A program made the translations under genes and the position numbers. The notes beneath the pieces were generated by a model. That model was not told the DNA's origin, did no database searches, and was given only the letters and a program-made list of their open reading frames with translations. Shown one piece after another: positions 45,907 through 56,159 of a stretch of DNA of 64,000 nucleotides. Every line of letters begins with the position of its first letter. Position 1 is the stretch's first letter. The stretch is from Campylobacter canadensis (GTDB lineage Bacteria > Campylobacterota > Campylobacteria > Campylobacterales > Campylobacteraceae), in contig NZ_CP035946.1 of assembly GCF_013177655.1 (NCBI RefSeq), positions 1,674,001-1,738,000 of the forward strand, in the 5' to 3' direction.

Positions 45907-46473
45907 TTAAAGCAAAGGAGCAAAAAGCAGCTTTAGCTTTATTTTATTTTCAAAATTTTCTGGCTTATATTCTAAAGTTTTTCCTTGCAAAACATCGTTT
46001 AAAAGTGGATATATAAGCCACACTTCACTAGCTTTAAACTTTGTTGCATAAGCAAATACTTGATATAAATCAGCTTGGCTAATATCACTTAAATCATTTA
46101 TAATTTTATACTTTGTATCAGCAATAATCGTTTTATCCTTAAGCTTAATCAAAATATCAGGTCGCATTAAAAAATAATCTTTTCTCTCATCTTTTATCAA
46201 ATATCTGTTTGATACTTGAGTATGTATGCTTATATTTGGATTTTGTTTTTTAAGCATAAAAGCTACAAAATCTTCAAAAAGTCTATTCATATCAAAAAGC
46301 AAAGCATAAGAGTGATTATCTCCTGCAAATGGCGTAAAACTAAAGCCGTTTAGAAATAACTTACACCATAAAAGTATATTTTTATAATAACTATAATGCT
46401 TATTTTTTACACTAAATTCGCATTTTTTAATGCTAATTAAACTTATCTCATCAAAAAAGCTTAAATATTTCAA
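45907..46473 (-). pseudogene. mcrC: mcrC, 3' part (nuclease domain) after frameshift
   Basis: 188 codons encoding the C-terminal half of McrC, the nuclease subunit of a type IV modification-dependent restriction system. MRPDILIKLKDKTIIADTKYK holds the PD-(D/E)xK catalytic residues. It is out of frame with the 5' part; restoring one A in the run at 46484-46488 joins the two into a normal LKKLSQKNKNILKYLSFF sequence of about 405 codons. The ATG at 46473 has no obvious ribosome site. Either mcrC is dead, or the run slips, or there is a sequencing error. Confidence 0.75.
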
Positions 46474-46480
46474 AATATTT

Positions 46481-47122
46481 TTATTTTTGACTTAGTTTTT
46501 TTAAATGAAAAAGCGTGGTTTTTATGGTTTGATTTGTCGCATTATCTATAATGTATTCATCATTTTCAGTAAAAAATCGCTCTTTATGAGCTAAATTTTG
46601 CCTTAAATGTTCGCTAAAAATCAATTTTCCTTTTAAAAATGCTTTATTGTTTGATACTTTTATATAATCACTCATAAGCCCTTTATTTAAAAGTACGAAA
46701 AGTTCTTCTAAAAACATCTCAATAAAAACTTCAAAAAGTGGCATTTTTTCATCTTTTAGCGTTGCTTTAAGTGATTTTTTAAATGGACTTTCTTGTAAAG
46801 TTCTTAAAAGTTCTAAAAGTAGCTTTTTAGGATTTAACTCTCTTGCTTTACACTCCTTAAACATCTCATCTTTTAACTCATAAGCCTTGCTTAAATCTAT
46901 GCTGGGCATTATCTCATCGCTTGATTTTGAAACCTTAGGATAGATTTCCAAAACCCCACTTTTTGTTTTTATAAGCCCTACGAAATTCCTTGTTTTTAGC
47001 TTATTTTTACCGACTATTCTTAAAAACTCTGGGTTGTTTTCAGCAAAGCTTATAAGCTCGTCTAAAAACTCGTCGTTATCACGTAGGCTTATAATTTCAT
47101 GCTCGCAAACTTCAATCTTCAT
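46481..47122 (-). pseudogene. mcrC: mcrC, 5' part, cut by frameshift
   Basis: The N-terminal half of McrC, from MKIEVCEHEIISLRDNDEF to LKKLSQK and a TAA stop at 46481. LEIYPKVS and SDYIKVSNNKAFLKGKL are typical of the McrB-interacting domain. I choose ATG 47122, which overlaps the mcrB stop by 11 bases; the frame is open up to 47155. The stop follows directly from a run of five As (46484-46488) where six would keep the frame. The downstream part carries the nuclease. Confidence 0.75.
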
Positions 47123-48332
47123 AGATTTTCTTAAAATCCACTTCGCTAAAATCATCGCTTAAATAAAGTGTATCTGTATTTAAAATATTTTTAGTTTTTA
47201 TCATGCCGTTATCATTAAGCACCAATTTTATCTGCGAATAATCATTATAAAAATACTCTTCTAAAAGTGGTAAAATCTTATTTTTAAACACAGTTTTAAG
47301 CTCATCAATGCTGTTTATATCCATAAAATACGAATGTCCGATAAGCTTTTCATCGCCTATTAGGCACTCAATTCTTTCATTTATTTTATTTAGCAATTCT
47401 TGAAGATTTACCCCATCACAATCAGAACTTAAAAGAAAACTTGCAGGCTTAATCTTTTTAAACTCAAACCTACGCCTAAGCGCTGTATCAAGTGTAGTGA
47501 TACTTCTATCTGCTGTATTCATAGTGCCTATTATATAGACATTATTTGGCACCGAAAAACGCTCTTTGCTATATGGTAATATTACTTCTAACTCTTCAGT
47601 ATTTCCTAGCCTTTTACTAGGCTCAATAAGCGTGATAAGCTCTCCAAAAATCTTACTAATATTTCCACGATTTATCTCGTCAATGATGATTATATATGGC
47701 TTTTTTATTGGATTTTCAGTATATTCTTTTAAGCCTTGAGTTTTTAAATATTCTATGATTATTTTAGCGTAAGCAGAATTATAAATACCTAATTTTGGAT
47801 TTTTATATATTTCTCTTATTGATTCTATATTAACTGGATAATCTTTATATTTATCACTCATTCCATCAAATTTAATTCTAAAAGTTACACCATCTCTAAA
47901 CTGAATATAATATTTTGTATTTGGAATATTAAAATATTTTTCAGGGTCGGCTAAATCTATTGATGATTTTTCTTTTAATCTTTCTATTAAAATATCAAAA
48001 TTATTAATTAACTCCATATTACCCTTAGCATTTTCACACAAACTCTTAAAAATACCTTTAGATACAACATATTTCATTTCATCTTTATTAATATCAGGTC
48101 TAATTCCTTCTACAAATTCTTCATATCCGTAACTTTGATGAAAGGTGGTAAATACAATTTGTCCGTTTTTTACATAGTCTTTAAATCTTTCTTGCATAGC
48201 CTTTCTTTTTAAAGTTTTATCTGAGTAATTAGAAAAATCTTCGCCCAAAATCTCTAAAGCTATATTTATTGTATTGTAAGTCTTTCCAACCCCAGGCGCT
48301 CCATATAAAATCTGATTTAGTGGATAATCCAT
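47112..48332 (-). CDS. mcrB: McrB-type AAA+ GTPase of a type IV restriction system
   Basis: 406 aa motor subunit. Walker A is GAPGVGKT close to the N-terminus; IIIDEINRGNISKIFGEL is Walker B, and MNTADRSITTLDTALRRRFEF is the sensor and arginine-finger region of McrB. I start at ATG 48332 because GAGAGG lies six bases before it; the frame stays open to GTG 48437, without a ribosome site. Either way, the DNA-recognition domain that McrB proteins usually carry before the ATPase is missing or tiny. Together with the split mcrC, the system may be inactive or rely on another reader subunit. Confidence 0.85.
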   Translation of the reverse strand: MDYPLNQILYGAPGVGKTYNTINIALEILGEDFSNYSDKTLKRKAMQERFKDYVKNGQIVFTTFHQSYGYEEFVEGIRPDINKDEMKYVVSKGIFKSLCENAKGNMELINNFDILIERLKEKSSIDLADPEKYFNIPNTKYYIQFRDGVTFRIKFDGMSDKYKDYPVNIESIREIYKNPKLGIYNSAYAKIIIEYLKTQGLKEYTENPIKKPYIIIIDEINRGNISKIFGELITLIEPSKRLGNTEELEVILPYSKERFSVPNNVYIIGTMNTADRSITTLDTALRRRFEFKKIKPASFLLSSDCDGVNLQELLNKINERIECLIGDEKLIGHSYFMDINSIDELKTVFKNKILPLLEEYFYNDYSQIKLVLNDNGMIKTKNILNTDTLYLSDDFSEVDFKKIYED

Positions 48333-48620
48333 ATTTACCTCTCTTTTATTTTTATTTATTATTAAATAATCATCTTCTTGAAAATTATTCATATAGTTAA
48401 TTAAAAATACAAATTTATCATTATTTTTATTAAACACACCATCTAATTATCAAAGGTAGCATAATTATCGCTTTAAACTGTTTATGAAAAGCAAAACCTT
48501 TGTAATCTTGTTTTTGCAACACTTGTATATTTGTATATATTTTAAAATTAAACTTATTTAAAATTTTATTAAAAAATAATATTTATTTTAAGTTTTTAAT
48601 AATTAAGTGTGTTATAAAAC

Positions 48621-48652
48621 AAAAAAACCTATGCTAAAAAATAACATAGGTT
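48621..48652 (-). terminator. Terminator of the autotransporter gene
   Basis: On the minus strand AACCTATG and CATAGGTT form an 8-bp stem with a T-rich loop, followed by TTTTTTT, just after the stop at 48659. A classical intrinsic terminator. Confidence 0.85.
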
Positions 48653-48658
48653 TATAAA

Positions 48659-50686
48659 TTAAAATGTGTAGCGTAATGTAGCGTTTAGTTCGTAATCTTG
48701 TTTAAATGATGTGCCAAAGCTTCTTTCAAGACCTAGGTTTAATCTTAAGTTTTCATTAAAGCTATAAGCTGTTTGAATACTTGCAAAGCCGTGATTGTTT
48801 TTTGAAAGTTTTATGCTTGAATTAGCACTAATTCCTGCAATTAAATCTCCAATATGTAAATTAGCCTTGTTATTATGCAAATTAACAACCGCTCCAAGCC
48901 CTGCTCTAAAAATAAAGCTATCTAAATTAAGCCCATAATAAACTTGTGGTTTTACAACAAATGGTACATATTTATTAACACTTATTATTGTGCCTTTATA
49001 CTTATCTTCATATTTGCCAACATAGCCTGTAATAAATTCTAAACTAGGCTCAATGTAAGAGCTTGTAAAAATATCAAATCTATATCCAGCTTCCATAGAA
49101 AGCAAGAAAGAATTTTGCTTTTTAAAACTATGTTCTTTTTGTGAATAAGATGTGTTTAAGTATTTTAATACCGTATCAGCAAAATATCCATCATTGTTAA
49201 TATAGCTAAAATAAGCTCCTATGCTATAAGCCTTTGTATCAGTAAGTGAATTAATCTTATCAAAGCCAATTAATGCTCCGCTTAAAAGTTCTGCGTTTGA
49301 TAAATCGCTTTTTTTATCTATACCAATTTGGGTTGAGTAATAATTAAAATGATTGTTATTTCCGCTGTATCTACCTCCATAAGTTCTTAGCCATACACCA
49401 GTTTGAGCGCCCATTGCTCTAACTTCACCTAAACGCTTATTCATATTATTAAGTTGCACATTAATTGAGCTTGTAGCGTTTTTACTAATATCATCTATTT
49501 TTGCTTGTAAGCTTTCTGTTGCTATTTTGTTAGCTAGGTTTTTTGCCTGAGCTTTATCTTCTTCGCTAAGATTGCTTGAGCTTGCTACTAATGTAATTAG
49601 CTCTGTTGCGGCTTTTGAATTGTCGTTATAAAATTCTCCTAAAGAGTTCTTAATTTCTTCTTTTTTAGCTAAGCCTTCTTTGGTTTCGTTTTTTATTTTA
49701 TCTAAGATAGTTGCGATTTCATCTTTTTTTTGTTCAATTTCTTTGTTTAGTGCGTCTATGTTTTGGCTTTTGTTATCTAATTCTAATTTTGCTTGCTCTA
49801 TCTTGCTTTGAGCGTCTTTTAATTCTAGTTCTTTTGCTTGTAGTTCTTTTTTAAGCTTTTCGTTATTTGCGTCGGTTGATGTTAGTTGCTCTTGTAAAAT
49901 TTTTTTCCAAAATTCTGCATCATCAATATTTTTTTTATTAGCACTAATGTCATTTTCAAAGCTCTTATTTTCATCCATTAATTTATTTATAGCACTAATT
50001 CCATTTTGATAAAATTGCAAAGCTTCATCTTGTATCTTTTCTTTAGTTTTAATATCTTCACGCTTTAATTGATATTGAATATTAAGCTCTTTTATTTGCT
50101 TTTGCAATTCATCTTTTTGCTTAGTTAATTCAGTTTTTTTAACATCTTCTAAATTTTTATCAAGTTCATTTAAAATATTGTTATATTTATCTATACAATC
50201 ATTTTTTTGCTTATAATAAGGTTCAAGCTCTCTTACTGCTGTTTCATATTCTTTTTTGGCATTTTCATATGCCTTTAAATTTTCATCTTTTGCTTTTGTA
50301 AATGCTGATATTGAAGATTCGTTAGCTTTTATTGTATTTTGTAAGTCTTGATTTTTTTTAGTTAAAGCCTTAATTGTCATATCAAAATTTTGATTTTTAC
50401 TATTAAGTTCTTTTAATTTATATTCTAAAGAAGAAATATTATGTTGTAACTTTTCATACTCATTATTTATATTTTGTTTATTTTTAATAGCATTTTTATA
50501 AAATAAATTTGCTTTTTCATAATTTTCTACGATATTTAATTTTTTACTTGATAAATCACTAATTTGCTTTTGTAATTCTTGTTTTTGTGTAAGAAAATCT
50601 TTTAAATTCTGTATGTTTTCACTAGCAAAAACATTTGCATTACAAAGTGCAATAGCACACAATGATGAAAGAAAATATTTTTTCAT
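48659..50686 (-). CDS. Autotransporter with a coiled-coil passenger
   Basis: 675 aa. Signal peptide 1-22 (cut after NVFA), then a passenger of almost pure coiled coil (about 25-395; KQISDLSSKKLN, ELKDAQSKIEQAKLEL). The C-terminal 260 residues are an autotransporter barrel, from GVWLRTYGGRYSG to ELNATLRYTF with terminal Phe. It inserts into the outer membrane and displays the coiled-coil stalk outside. The classical passenger is beta-helical; an all-helical passenger is less usual. Adhesion or surface shielding is plausible but unproven. Its barrel end matches the fragment at 11052-11306. The gene ends in a strong terminator. Confidence 0.85.
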   Translation of the reverse strand: MKKYFLSSLCAIALCNANVFASENIQNLKDFLTQKQELQKQISDLSSKKLNIVENYEKANLFYKNAIKNKQNINNEYEKLQHNISSLEYKLKELNSKNQNFDMTIKALTKKNQDLQNTIKANESSISAFTKAKDENLKAYENAKKEYETAVRELEPYYKQKNDCIDKYNNILNELDKNLEDVKKTELTKQKDELQKQIKELNIQYQLKREDIKTKEKIQDEALQFYQNGISAINKLMDENKSFENDISANKKNIDDAEFWKKILQEQLTSTDANNEKLKKELQAKELELKDAQSKIEQAKLELDNKSQNIDALNKEIEQKKDEIATILDKIKNETKEGLAKKEEIKNSLGEFYNDNSKAATELITLVASSSNLSEEDKAQAKNLANKIATESLQAKIDDISKNATSSINVQLNNMNKRLGEVRAMGAQTGVWLRTYGGRYSGNNNHFNYYSTQIGIDKKSDLSNAELLSGALIGFDKINSLTDTKAYSIGAYFSYINNDGYFADTVLKYLNTSYSQKEHSFKKQNSFLLSMEAGYRFDIFTSSYIEPSLEFITGYVGKYEDKYKGTIISVNKYVPFVVKPQVYYGLNLDSFIFRAGLGAVVNLHNNKANLHIGDLIAGISANSSIKLSKNNHGFASIQTAYSFNENLRLNLGLERSFGTSFKQDYELNATLRYTF

Positions 50687-50872
50687 ACTAAACTCCTTTT
50701 GTAAAATTCAAAAATATTTTAGCACTTTTTTCATATAAAAAGTTACTTAATTTATTATAAAAATAACATTAAGTTAATATTAATTCTTTTAGTTTTTTAG
50801 CAAATATCTGTATATAAAGTAATCAATTTAGATAACAGTTTTATCATAACTAGCTATTTGCTTGTAAAAACT

Positions 50873-51574
50873 TTAGTCTTGTAAATAATATTCTATGGTA
50901 GAAACCACTCTTATGGTTTTTATATAAGGGGTATTTTTATCTCTATTGCTGATGCTAAATTGCCCTTGAGAAGCCTTTTTTATCTTGCCTAGATGACTGT
51001 TTGAATCTTGTGCGAATTTTATCGCTGCATTTCTAGCATTGAGCGTTGCTTCTTCTATCATTTGAGGTTTTATATCATTTAGCTTGGTGTAAAGGTATTC
51101 TATGTCGTAATCATCTATTTTTGTTACTATGCCAAATTTTGCAAGACTTGAAATCTTTTCTAGTATGCTTTTTCCAAGCTTTACATTTTGCGTGTAAATG
51201 AGTAAATTCGCAGTGCCTATGTATCGGTATGTAGCTTGAGTGTCGTTGCCATAAGGATTGCTTAAACGGTCTATGATATTTGGCGAATTGTAGCTAATCT
51301 CATCTTCTTTTATGCCTTGTTCTTTTAAAAATTTGATGATATTTTCTTTATCTTGTTCTAGTTCTTCGTATAAATTTGTAAGATTGTTGTTTGACCTTGT
51401 GAATTTTATAGGAAGTATCAAAGTATCTGCTTTAACTTCTTTTTGGCTTAAACCCTTTACACTTACACTTCTTTCAAGAGTTTTAAAATCACTTAAAGCC
51501 TTGTTAAATCCAAAAGCTAAAATCAAACTCGCCAAAACTATGGCTAAAGCCATAAGGATATTATTTGTTTTCAT
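50873..51574 (-). CDS. SIMPL-domain (DUF541) periplasmic protein
   Basis: 233 aa. A hydrophobic segment near residues 7-24 acts as signal or anchor. The SIMPL fold begins with RSVSVKGLSQKEVKADTLIL and includes YRYIGTANLLIYTQNV and a conserved ANARNAAIKFAQ-like helix (LNARNAAIKFAQD). The family forms ring-shaped oligomers and is widespread; its function is unknown. The gene starts eight bases after the dcd stop, so they share a transcript. Confidence 0.85.
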   Translation of the reverse strand: MKTNNILMALAIVLASLILAFGFNKALSDFKTLERSVSVKGLSQKEVKADTLILPIKFTRSNNNLTNLYEELEQDKENIIKFLKEQGIKEDEISYNSPNIIDRLSNPYGNDTQATYRYIGTANLLIYTQNVKLGKSILEKISSLAKFGIVTKIDDYDIEYLYTKLNDIKPQMIEEATLNARNAAIKFAQDSNSHLGKIKKASQGQFSISNRDKNTPYIKTIRVVSTIEYYLQD

Positions 51575-51581
51575 AAAATTC

Positions 51582-52142
51582 CTATTTTAAAATTCTTGGT
51601 AGTGTTATTCCTGTTTGGTTTTGATATTTACCGTTTTTATCATCATAAGCAACGCTACAAGGCTCATCTCCTTGCAAAAACAATACCTGTGCAATACCTT
51701 CATTAGCATAAATTTTTGCTGGAAGTGGGGTTGTGTTGCTGATTTCAATAGTTATGTGACCACAAAAACCTGGTTCAAATGGAGTTACATTTACAATAAT
51801 TCCGCATCTTGCGTAAGTGCTTTTACCTAAACAAATAGCTAAAACATCTTTTGGCATTCTAAAATATTCAATCGTTCTTGCTAAAGCAAAAGAATTTGCA
51901 GGAACAATACATACATCGCCTACAAAATCAACAACATTTTTTGAATCAAATTCTTTTGGGTCTACTATTGTATTATTTACATTTGTAAAAATTTTAAATT
52001 CATTGCCAACACGAATATCATATCCATAAGAGCTAAGCCCATAACTTACAACATTTTTGCCTATGTTTTTTTCGCAAAAAGGCTCAATCATCTTATGTTC
52101 TTGTGCCATTTTTTTTATCCAATTATCGCTTTTTAATCCCAT
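51582..52142 (-). CDS. dcd: dCTP deaminase
   Basis: 186 aa, the normal length. It converts dCTP to dUTP, the first step to dTTP. Motifs are [39 protein letters not shown] and [18 protein letters not shown] with the catalytic Glu. It sits 42 bases after the iron-uptake operon and directly ahead of the SIMPL gene. Confidence 0.95.
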   Translation of the reverse strand: MGLKSDNWIKKMAQEHKMIEPFCEKNIGKNVVSYGLSSYGYDIRVGNEFKIFTNVNNTIVDPKEFDSKNVVDFVGDVCIVPANSFALARTIEYFRMPKDVLAICLGKSTYARCGIIVNVTPFEPGFCGHITIEISNTTPLPAKIYANEGIAQVLFLQGDEPCSVAYDDKNGKYQNQTGITLPRILK

Positions 52143-52184
52143 TTTTTTCCTTTCTTTACTTTTGCTTTATTGTAGTAAAAAAAA

Positions 52185-52652
52185 TCAAGAATTCAATAAA
52201 TTAATCTCTTTTAATAAAACTGATTTTGGGGTAAGCGATAAAAATCTTTTTTTTAGCTTTCCTTCTTTATCGTAAATAAACATAGCAGGAACTCCATAAA
52301 TGCCACCAACAATAGAGCTTAAATACTCAACATCATTTGGGTCATAAATAGTTGCAAATTCTACACCTTTTAGCTTTTTTTTAGCATCTAAATAATCTCT
52401 TGCTCCGCCTAAGACTGCTATTAATTTAATTTTATTTTCTTTGTTTAGTTCATTTAAAATAGGTATTTGTTCGTTACAAACCCCGCAATCTTGTGTATAA
52501 AAAAACAACATAAAAGCTTCATTAATTCCTTTAATAGCCTTTTGTTTTGCATCAAATTTTATCATTATTAATTCTTTAGAATTTAAAGCACTCATTTTTT
52601 CTTCGCTACAAGCGCAAAAAAGCAAAACAAAAATTAAAAATATTTTTTTCAT
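52185..52652 (-). CDS. Thioredoxin-like lipoprotein, last gene of iron operon
   Basis: 155 aa. LLFCACSEEK is a lipobox with the lipidated Cys near residue 15. FYTQDCGVCNEQIPIL contains the CxxC redox site of a thioredoxin fold. It corresponds to Cj1665 of C. jejuni, the last gene of the FTR1/P19 locus, and overlaps the previous thioredoxin gene by four bases. Two such oxidoreductases may keep cysteines or metal in the periplasm reduced for the transporter. Confidence 0.85.
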   Translation of the reverse strand: MKKIFLIFVLLFCACSEEKMSALNSKELIMIKFDAKQKAIKGINEAFMLFFYTQDCGVCNEQIPILNELNKENKIKLIAVLGGARDYLDAKKKLKGVEFATIYDPNDVEYLSSIVGGIYGVPAMFIYDKEGKLKKRFLSLTPKSVLLKEINLLNS

Positions 52653-53110
52653 AAATAAGCCTTTATTCTTTCTTGAATATAATTAAATCCTCTATCGCCT
52701 AAGATTTTTTCTTTTACAATACCATCTTTTATTATAAATAAAGTTGGTAAGGCAAAAATTTCATATCTTTGCCAAGTAATATCTAAACTATCTTGTAAAA
52801 AAATCATACTTGAATAATTGTGAGTTTTTTCATATTCTTTAATTAATTCTAATTTATCAACCGAATTTATTGAATAAATTAAAATATTATTTTTCTTAGC
52901 AAATTCATCTAATGAAGCCATTACTTTAAGACAAGCAGCACAACCATTTTGCCAAAATTCCACAAGCTCAATTCCATTAAATCTTAAATTTACTTTTTGA
53001 TTTTGTGTATTAAAGGCTTTTAAATTTGGTGCTTTTTGATTAAGTTCTAATTTTTCATCATTACAAGCTGCAAAAAAAAGTAAGAAAAATAATAAAAATA
53101 TTTTATTCAT
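52649..53110 (-). CDS. Thioredoxin-like lipoprotein of iron operon
   Basis: 153 aa. FFLLFFAACNDEK is a lipobox. VEFWQNGCAACLKVMASL holds CAAC, the CxxC site, and the TlpA-like fold follows. Equivalent to Cj1664 in C. jejuni by order. Its start overlaps the ABC ATPase gene by eight bases and its end overlaps the next thioredoxin by four. It is periplasmic, tethered to the inner membrane, as TlpA-like proteins are. Confidence 0.87.
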   Translation of the reverse strand: MNKIFLLFFLLFFAACNDEKLELNQKAPNLKAFNTQNQKVNLRFNGIELVEFWQNGCAACLKVMASLDEFAKKNNILIYSINSVDKLELIKEYEKTHNYSSMIFLQDSLDITWQRYEIFALPTLFIIKDGIVKEKILGDRGFNYIQERIKAYL

Positions 53111-53750
53111 TGCTTAAAACACCATCTTTTATTGTAATTATTTTATCGGCATTTTGTGCTAAATCAGGATTGTGAGTAATTAAAACTATAGTTTTGCCTT
53201 CGTTTCTTAAACGCTTAAATATCTCTAAAACTATATTTCCATTTTCTTCATCTAAATTCCCTGTTGGCTCATCTGCTAATAATAATTGTGGGTTGTTTAT
53301 TAACGACCTTGCAATACAAAGCCTTTGCTGCTGACCACCGCTTAATTCACTTGGTAAGTGGTTTAATCTATCTTTTAAGCCAACCTTATCTAAAATACTA
53401 ATTGCATCATCTTTATCAGTGCTTGAGTGATAATATTGAGCTAACATTACATTTTCTAACACACTTAAATATGGGATTAAGTGAAATTGTTGAAATATTA
53501 AACCAATCTTTTCACGGCGGATTATTTGTTTATCGTGCTGACTTAGATTAAGCACATTTACTCCGTCTAAATAATACTCTCCGCTACTTGCATTATCTAG
53601 CATTGAAAGAATGTTAAGCAAGGTTGTTTTTCCACTACCGCTTTTGCCAACTATGCTTAGCCACTTACCTTTTTCTAAAGAAAAATTAATATCTTTTAAA
53701 ACATTTGCCTTATCAAAACTTTTATATAAATTACAAACCTTTATCATCAC
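53103..53750 (-). CDS. ABC transporter ATPase (MacB/LolD type) of iron operon
   Basis: 215 aa. Walker A GKSGSGKTT, signature LSGGQQQRLCIARSL, Walker B LLLADEPTGNLD and the switch His in VLITHN are all present. It pairs with the two FtsX-type permeases upstream. Order matches Cj1663. It overlaps the permease gene by four bases. Its exact cargo in the iron system is unknown, but the module is conserved with FTR1 and P19. Confidence 0.93.
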   Translation of the reverse strand: MMIKVCNLYKSFDKANVLKDINFSLEKGKWLSIVGKSGSGKTTLLNILSMLDNASSGEYYLDGVNVLNLSQHDKQIIRREKIGLIFQQFHLIPYLSVLENVMLAQYYHSSTDKDDAISILDKVGLKDRLNHLPSELSGGQQQRLCIARSLINNPQLLLADEPTGNLDEENGNIVLEIFKRLRNEGKTIVLITHNPDLAQNADKIITIKDGVLSNE

Positions 53751-54898
53751 TCACCTCTTAAATTATCTATAATATCTACTTGCAATGTGCGTTTTATTGG
53801 TAAATAAGACGCTAATGCTGCAAAAAATAAAGATATAAAAATTGCAGCAAAAAATGAAAAAAATCTAAAATCAATGCTAGAATTAAAAATGATTTTTCCT
53901 AAAATCTGTGCTAAAACATAACCACCAACACAACCTAAAAGACTTGAAAGTAAAGCTATTACAAAAACTTCACAAGAAAATAGCTTAATAATATCTTTTT
54001 TACTAGCTCCTAGTGCTATGTGTAAGGCTATTTCTTTTTTTCTTGCAAAGATTATTGAGCCAAGTGTTGTATTTACACTAGTTGAACTAATAATTAAAAT
54101 TACAAGAGAAATTAAAAACATAAGTCCTTTAATTTTTTCTAAAATAGCACCTTCTTTAACACTAACACTTTTTATAACAGACAATGAAATATCGTCCGTA
54201 CTAAGCTTTTTTGAAAGCTCTTCAAGAGAGGTAAAATCATCATCATAAATTATATTTACATAAGATATTGCATCTTTTATGTTTGTAAATTCTTGTGCTG
54301 AATTAAGTGGAATAAAAGCCATAGCATCGTTTTCATCACCGCTGCTAAAAATGCCTTTTACATAAAAACTTTTTTCAATAATTTGAGAATTATTTGTGTA
54401 GGTTAAGGTAATTTTACTATCTACACCTTTATCTAAGGTAGCGGCTAAATCAACTCCTAAATAAATTACGTTATCTGCTTTGTAATCACTTGGATTTAAA
54501 GAACCTTTTATAACTTGTAAAAATTTATTTACACTTTTAAAATTATCAAATTCTACCGCATTAATCAAAAGTTGTCTACTTGAATAACTTGCACTAAAAA
54601 ATAAATTTTTATTAAAGGCTACTAATTTCTTTTTATCTAATTTACTTTTAATATTATTTACTTCATCGTTTGTTAAGTAGTCTTTATTTACTGAAAATAA
54701 GCTCATATTAGCACCATAAGCTTTAATTTCTTTGCTCATTTTATTATCAATATCAAAATACACATTTAAAAAAGAATTAGCTGTAGCAGCACCAATAAAA
54801 ATAGCTAAAAATATTATAAATAGCCTTTTTTTTGAAAAAAACAAGCTTTGTTTTATCATATTGAAAAAGAAATTATTTTCTACCATAAAGCACCTCAA
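53747..54898 (-). CDS. FtsX/MacB-like ABC permease, second of pair
   Basis: 383 aa with an N-terminal membrane segment, a periplasmic domain and three C-terminal membrane helices, the standard MacB/FtsX layout. FARKKEIALHIALGASKKDII is the family loop after the second helix. It overlaps the other permease by 26 bases and the ATPase by four. Equivalent to Cj1662. In the start MRCFMVENNF the second Met could also serve. Confidence 0.9.
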   Translation of the reverse strand: MRCFMVENNFFFNMIKQSLFFSKKRLFIIFLAIFIGAATANSFLNVYFDIDNKMSKEIKAYGANMSLFSVNKDYLTNDEVNNIKSKLDKKKLVAFNKNLFFSASYSSRQLLINAVEFDNFKSVNKFLQVIKGSLNPSDYKADNVIYLGVDLAATLDKGVDSKITLTYTNNSQIIEKSFYVKGIFSSGDENDAMAFIPLNSAQEFTNIKDAISYVNIIYDDDFTSLEELSKKLSTDDISLSVIKSVSVKEGAILEKIKGLMFLISLVILIISSTSVNTTLGSIIFARKKEIALHIALGASKKDIIKLFSCEVFVIALLSSLLGCVGGYVLAQILGKIIFNSSIDFRFFSFFAAIFISLFFAALASYLPIKRTLQVDIIDNLRGE

Positions 54899-56156
54899 CT
54901 ATTTGCATATTTGCATAATTTTTTGTAGCAAGTAAAGCACCAAGTAATGATATAATTGCTGCTATTAACATACAAATAGGATAAATAATAAAGTTATAAT
55001 TAATAGTATGCAAAAATATTTTTAAAGCAATTAAATCGCTTAAGAAAAAGCCAAAAGTACTTCCAAAAACACTTGCAATTAAACTTACAATCAAGCAATC
55101 AATTGCAAAGATTAAATATATTTGAAAATTATTAGCGCCTAATGCTTTTAAAAGTCCTATTTCCTTTTGTCTTCTAAACACATCAGAATTTATTAAAGAA
55201 GCCATAGCAACACTAGCTACCACTAAGCATATTATAAAAATTAAACTCATTAAACTTTGAATTTTTTTAACGATTGAACTTTCAGCATCAGCTACCTTGC
55301 TTAATGCCTTAGCACTTGCACCTGCATAATTTTCTTCTATTTGAAAGGCAATTGAGCTAACATAAGCGGTACAATACCATTTATCGTACTCAAGAGAATT
55401 TAGACTATCTTTGTCCTTTCTTGCTCTTTGTGATAAATCGCTTTCAGGGATAGTAAGAGCACTAACTTGCGCTCTTTCATAATTTCCATCTTGTTTTAAA
55501 ATCTTATTTAAATTATCAATATTAATTAAAATTTTATTTTGATACTCGCTAGCATTTTTAATAATACCAACTAATTTTAATTTTATATTTTCATTATTTA
55601 TTAAAACACTAAATTCATCATTTAATTTTAAATTAAGACTACTAGCTAGCTCTTTACTCATATTTACTTCATAATCTTTGCTTAAATCATCAACCCACCT
55701 GCCATCAATCTGCCAAACAGGATATAAATTAATAAAACCTGTACGATAATCACTTTCTCCATCAATAGGAATATTTTTATCAAAATATGTTCCTAAAAGT
55801 GCAATTTCTCTTGATGAAAATAAAGCATTTTCTTCTTTAAAAGGTGCAAAAGCTGCTATATTATTTCTCCAAAAGATTTCTTTAATCTTATACAAATCCT
55901 TTAATTCTAAATAAGTTTTATTTGCAAAAGGCTTAATTGATTTATCGCCTACTTCAATATTTAAAGACGTACCTTGCGGTAAAACTACTATATTTGCACC
56001 ATAATTTCTTAACTCTTTTCCAAGCTCGTTACCAACGCCTAAAGTAATATTTAGCATACAAGATAACAATAAAGTTGCTAAAAATATCGTGCTAAAACTT
56101 AAAATCTTTTGAGTTTTGTTGCCTAAAATTGAATTTTTTACTATATTTATAAACAT
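54873..56156 (-). CDS. FtsX/MacB-like ABC permease, first of pair
   Basis: 427 aa, the same four-helix layout. FRRQKEIGLLKALGANNFQIY is the conserved cytoplasmic loop, and LGVGNELGKELRNYGANIVVL is typical of the first periplasmic segment. Equivalent to Cj1661. It begins three bases after the previous gene. With its partner permease and the ATPase it forms one ABC complex in the inner membrane. Confidence 0.9.
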   Translation of the reverse strand: MFINIVKNSILGNKTQKILSFSTIFLATLLLSCMLNITLGVGNELGKELRNYGANIVVLPQGTSLNIEVGDKSIKPFANKTYLELKDLYKIKEIFWRNNIAAFAPFKEENALFSSREIALLGTYFDKNIPIDGESDYRTGFINLYPVWQIDGRWVDDLSKDYEVNMSKELASSLNLKLNDEFSVLINNENIKLKLVGIIKNASEYQNKILINIDNLNKILKQDGNYERAQVSALTIPESDLSQRARKDKDSLNSLEYDKWYCTAYVSSIAFQIEENYAGASAKALSKVADAESSIVKKIQSLMSLIFIICLVVASVAMASLINSDVFRRQKEIGLLKALGANNFQIYLIFAIDCLIVSLIASVFGSTFGFFLSDLIALKIFLHTINYNFIIYPICMLIAAIISLLGALLATKNYANMQIVEVLYGRK

Positions 56157-56159
56157 TTT

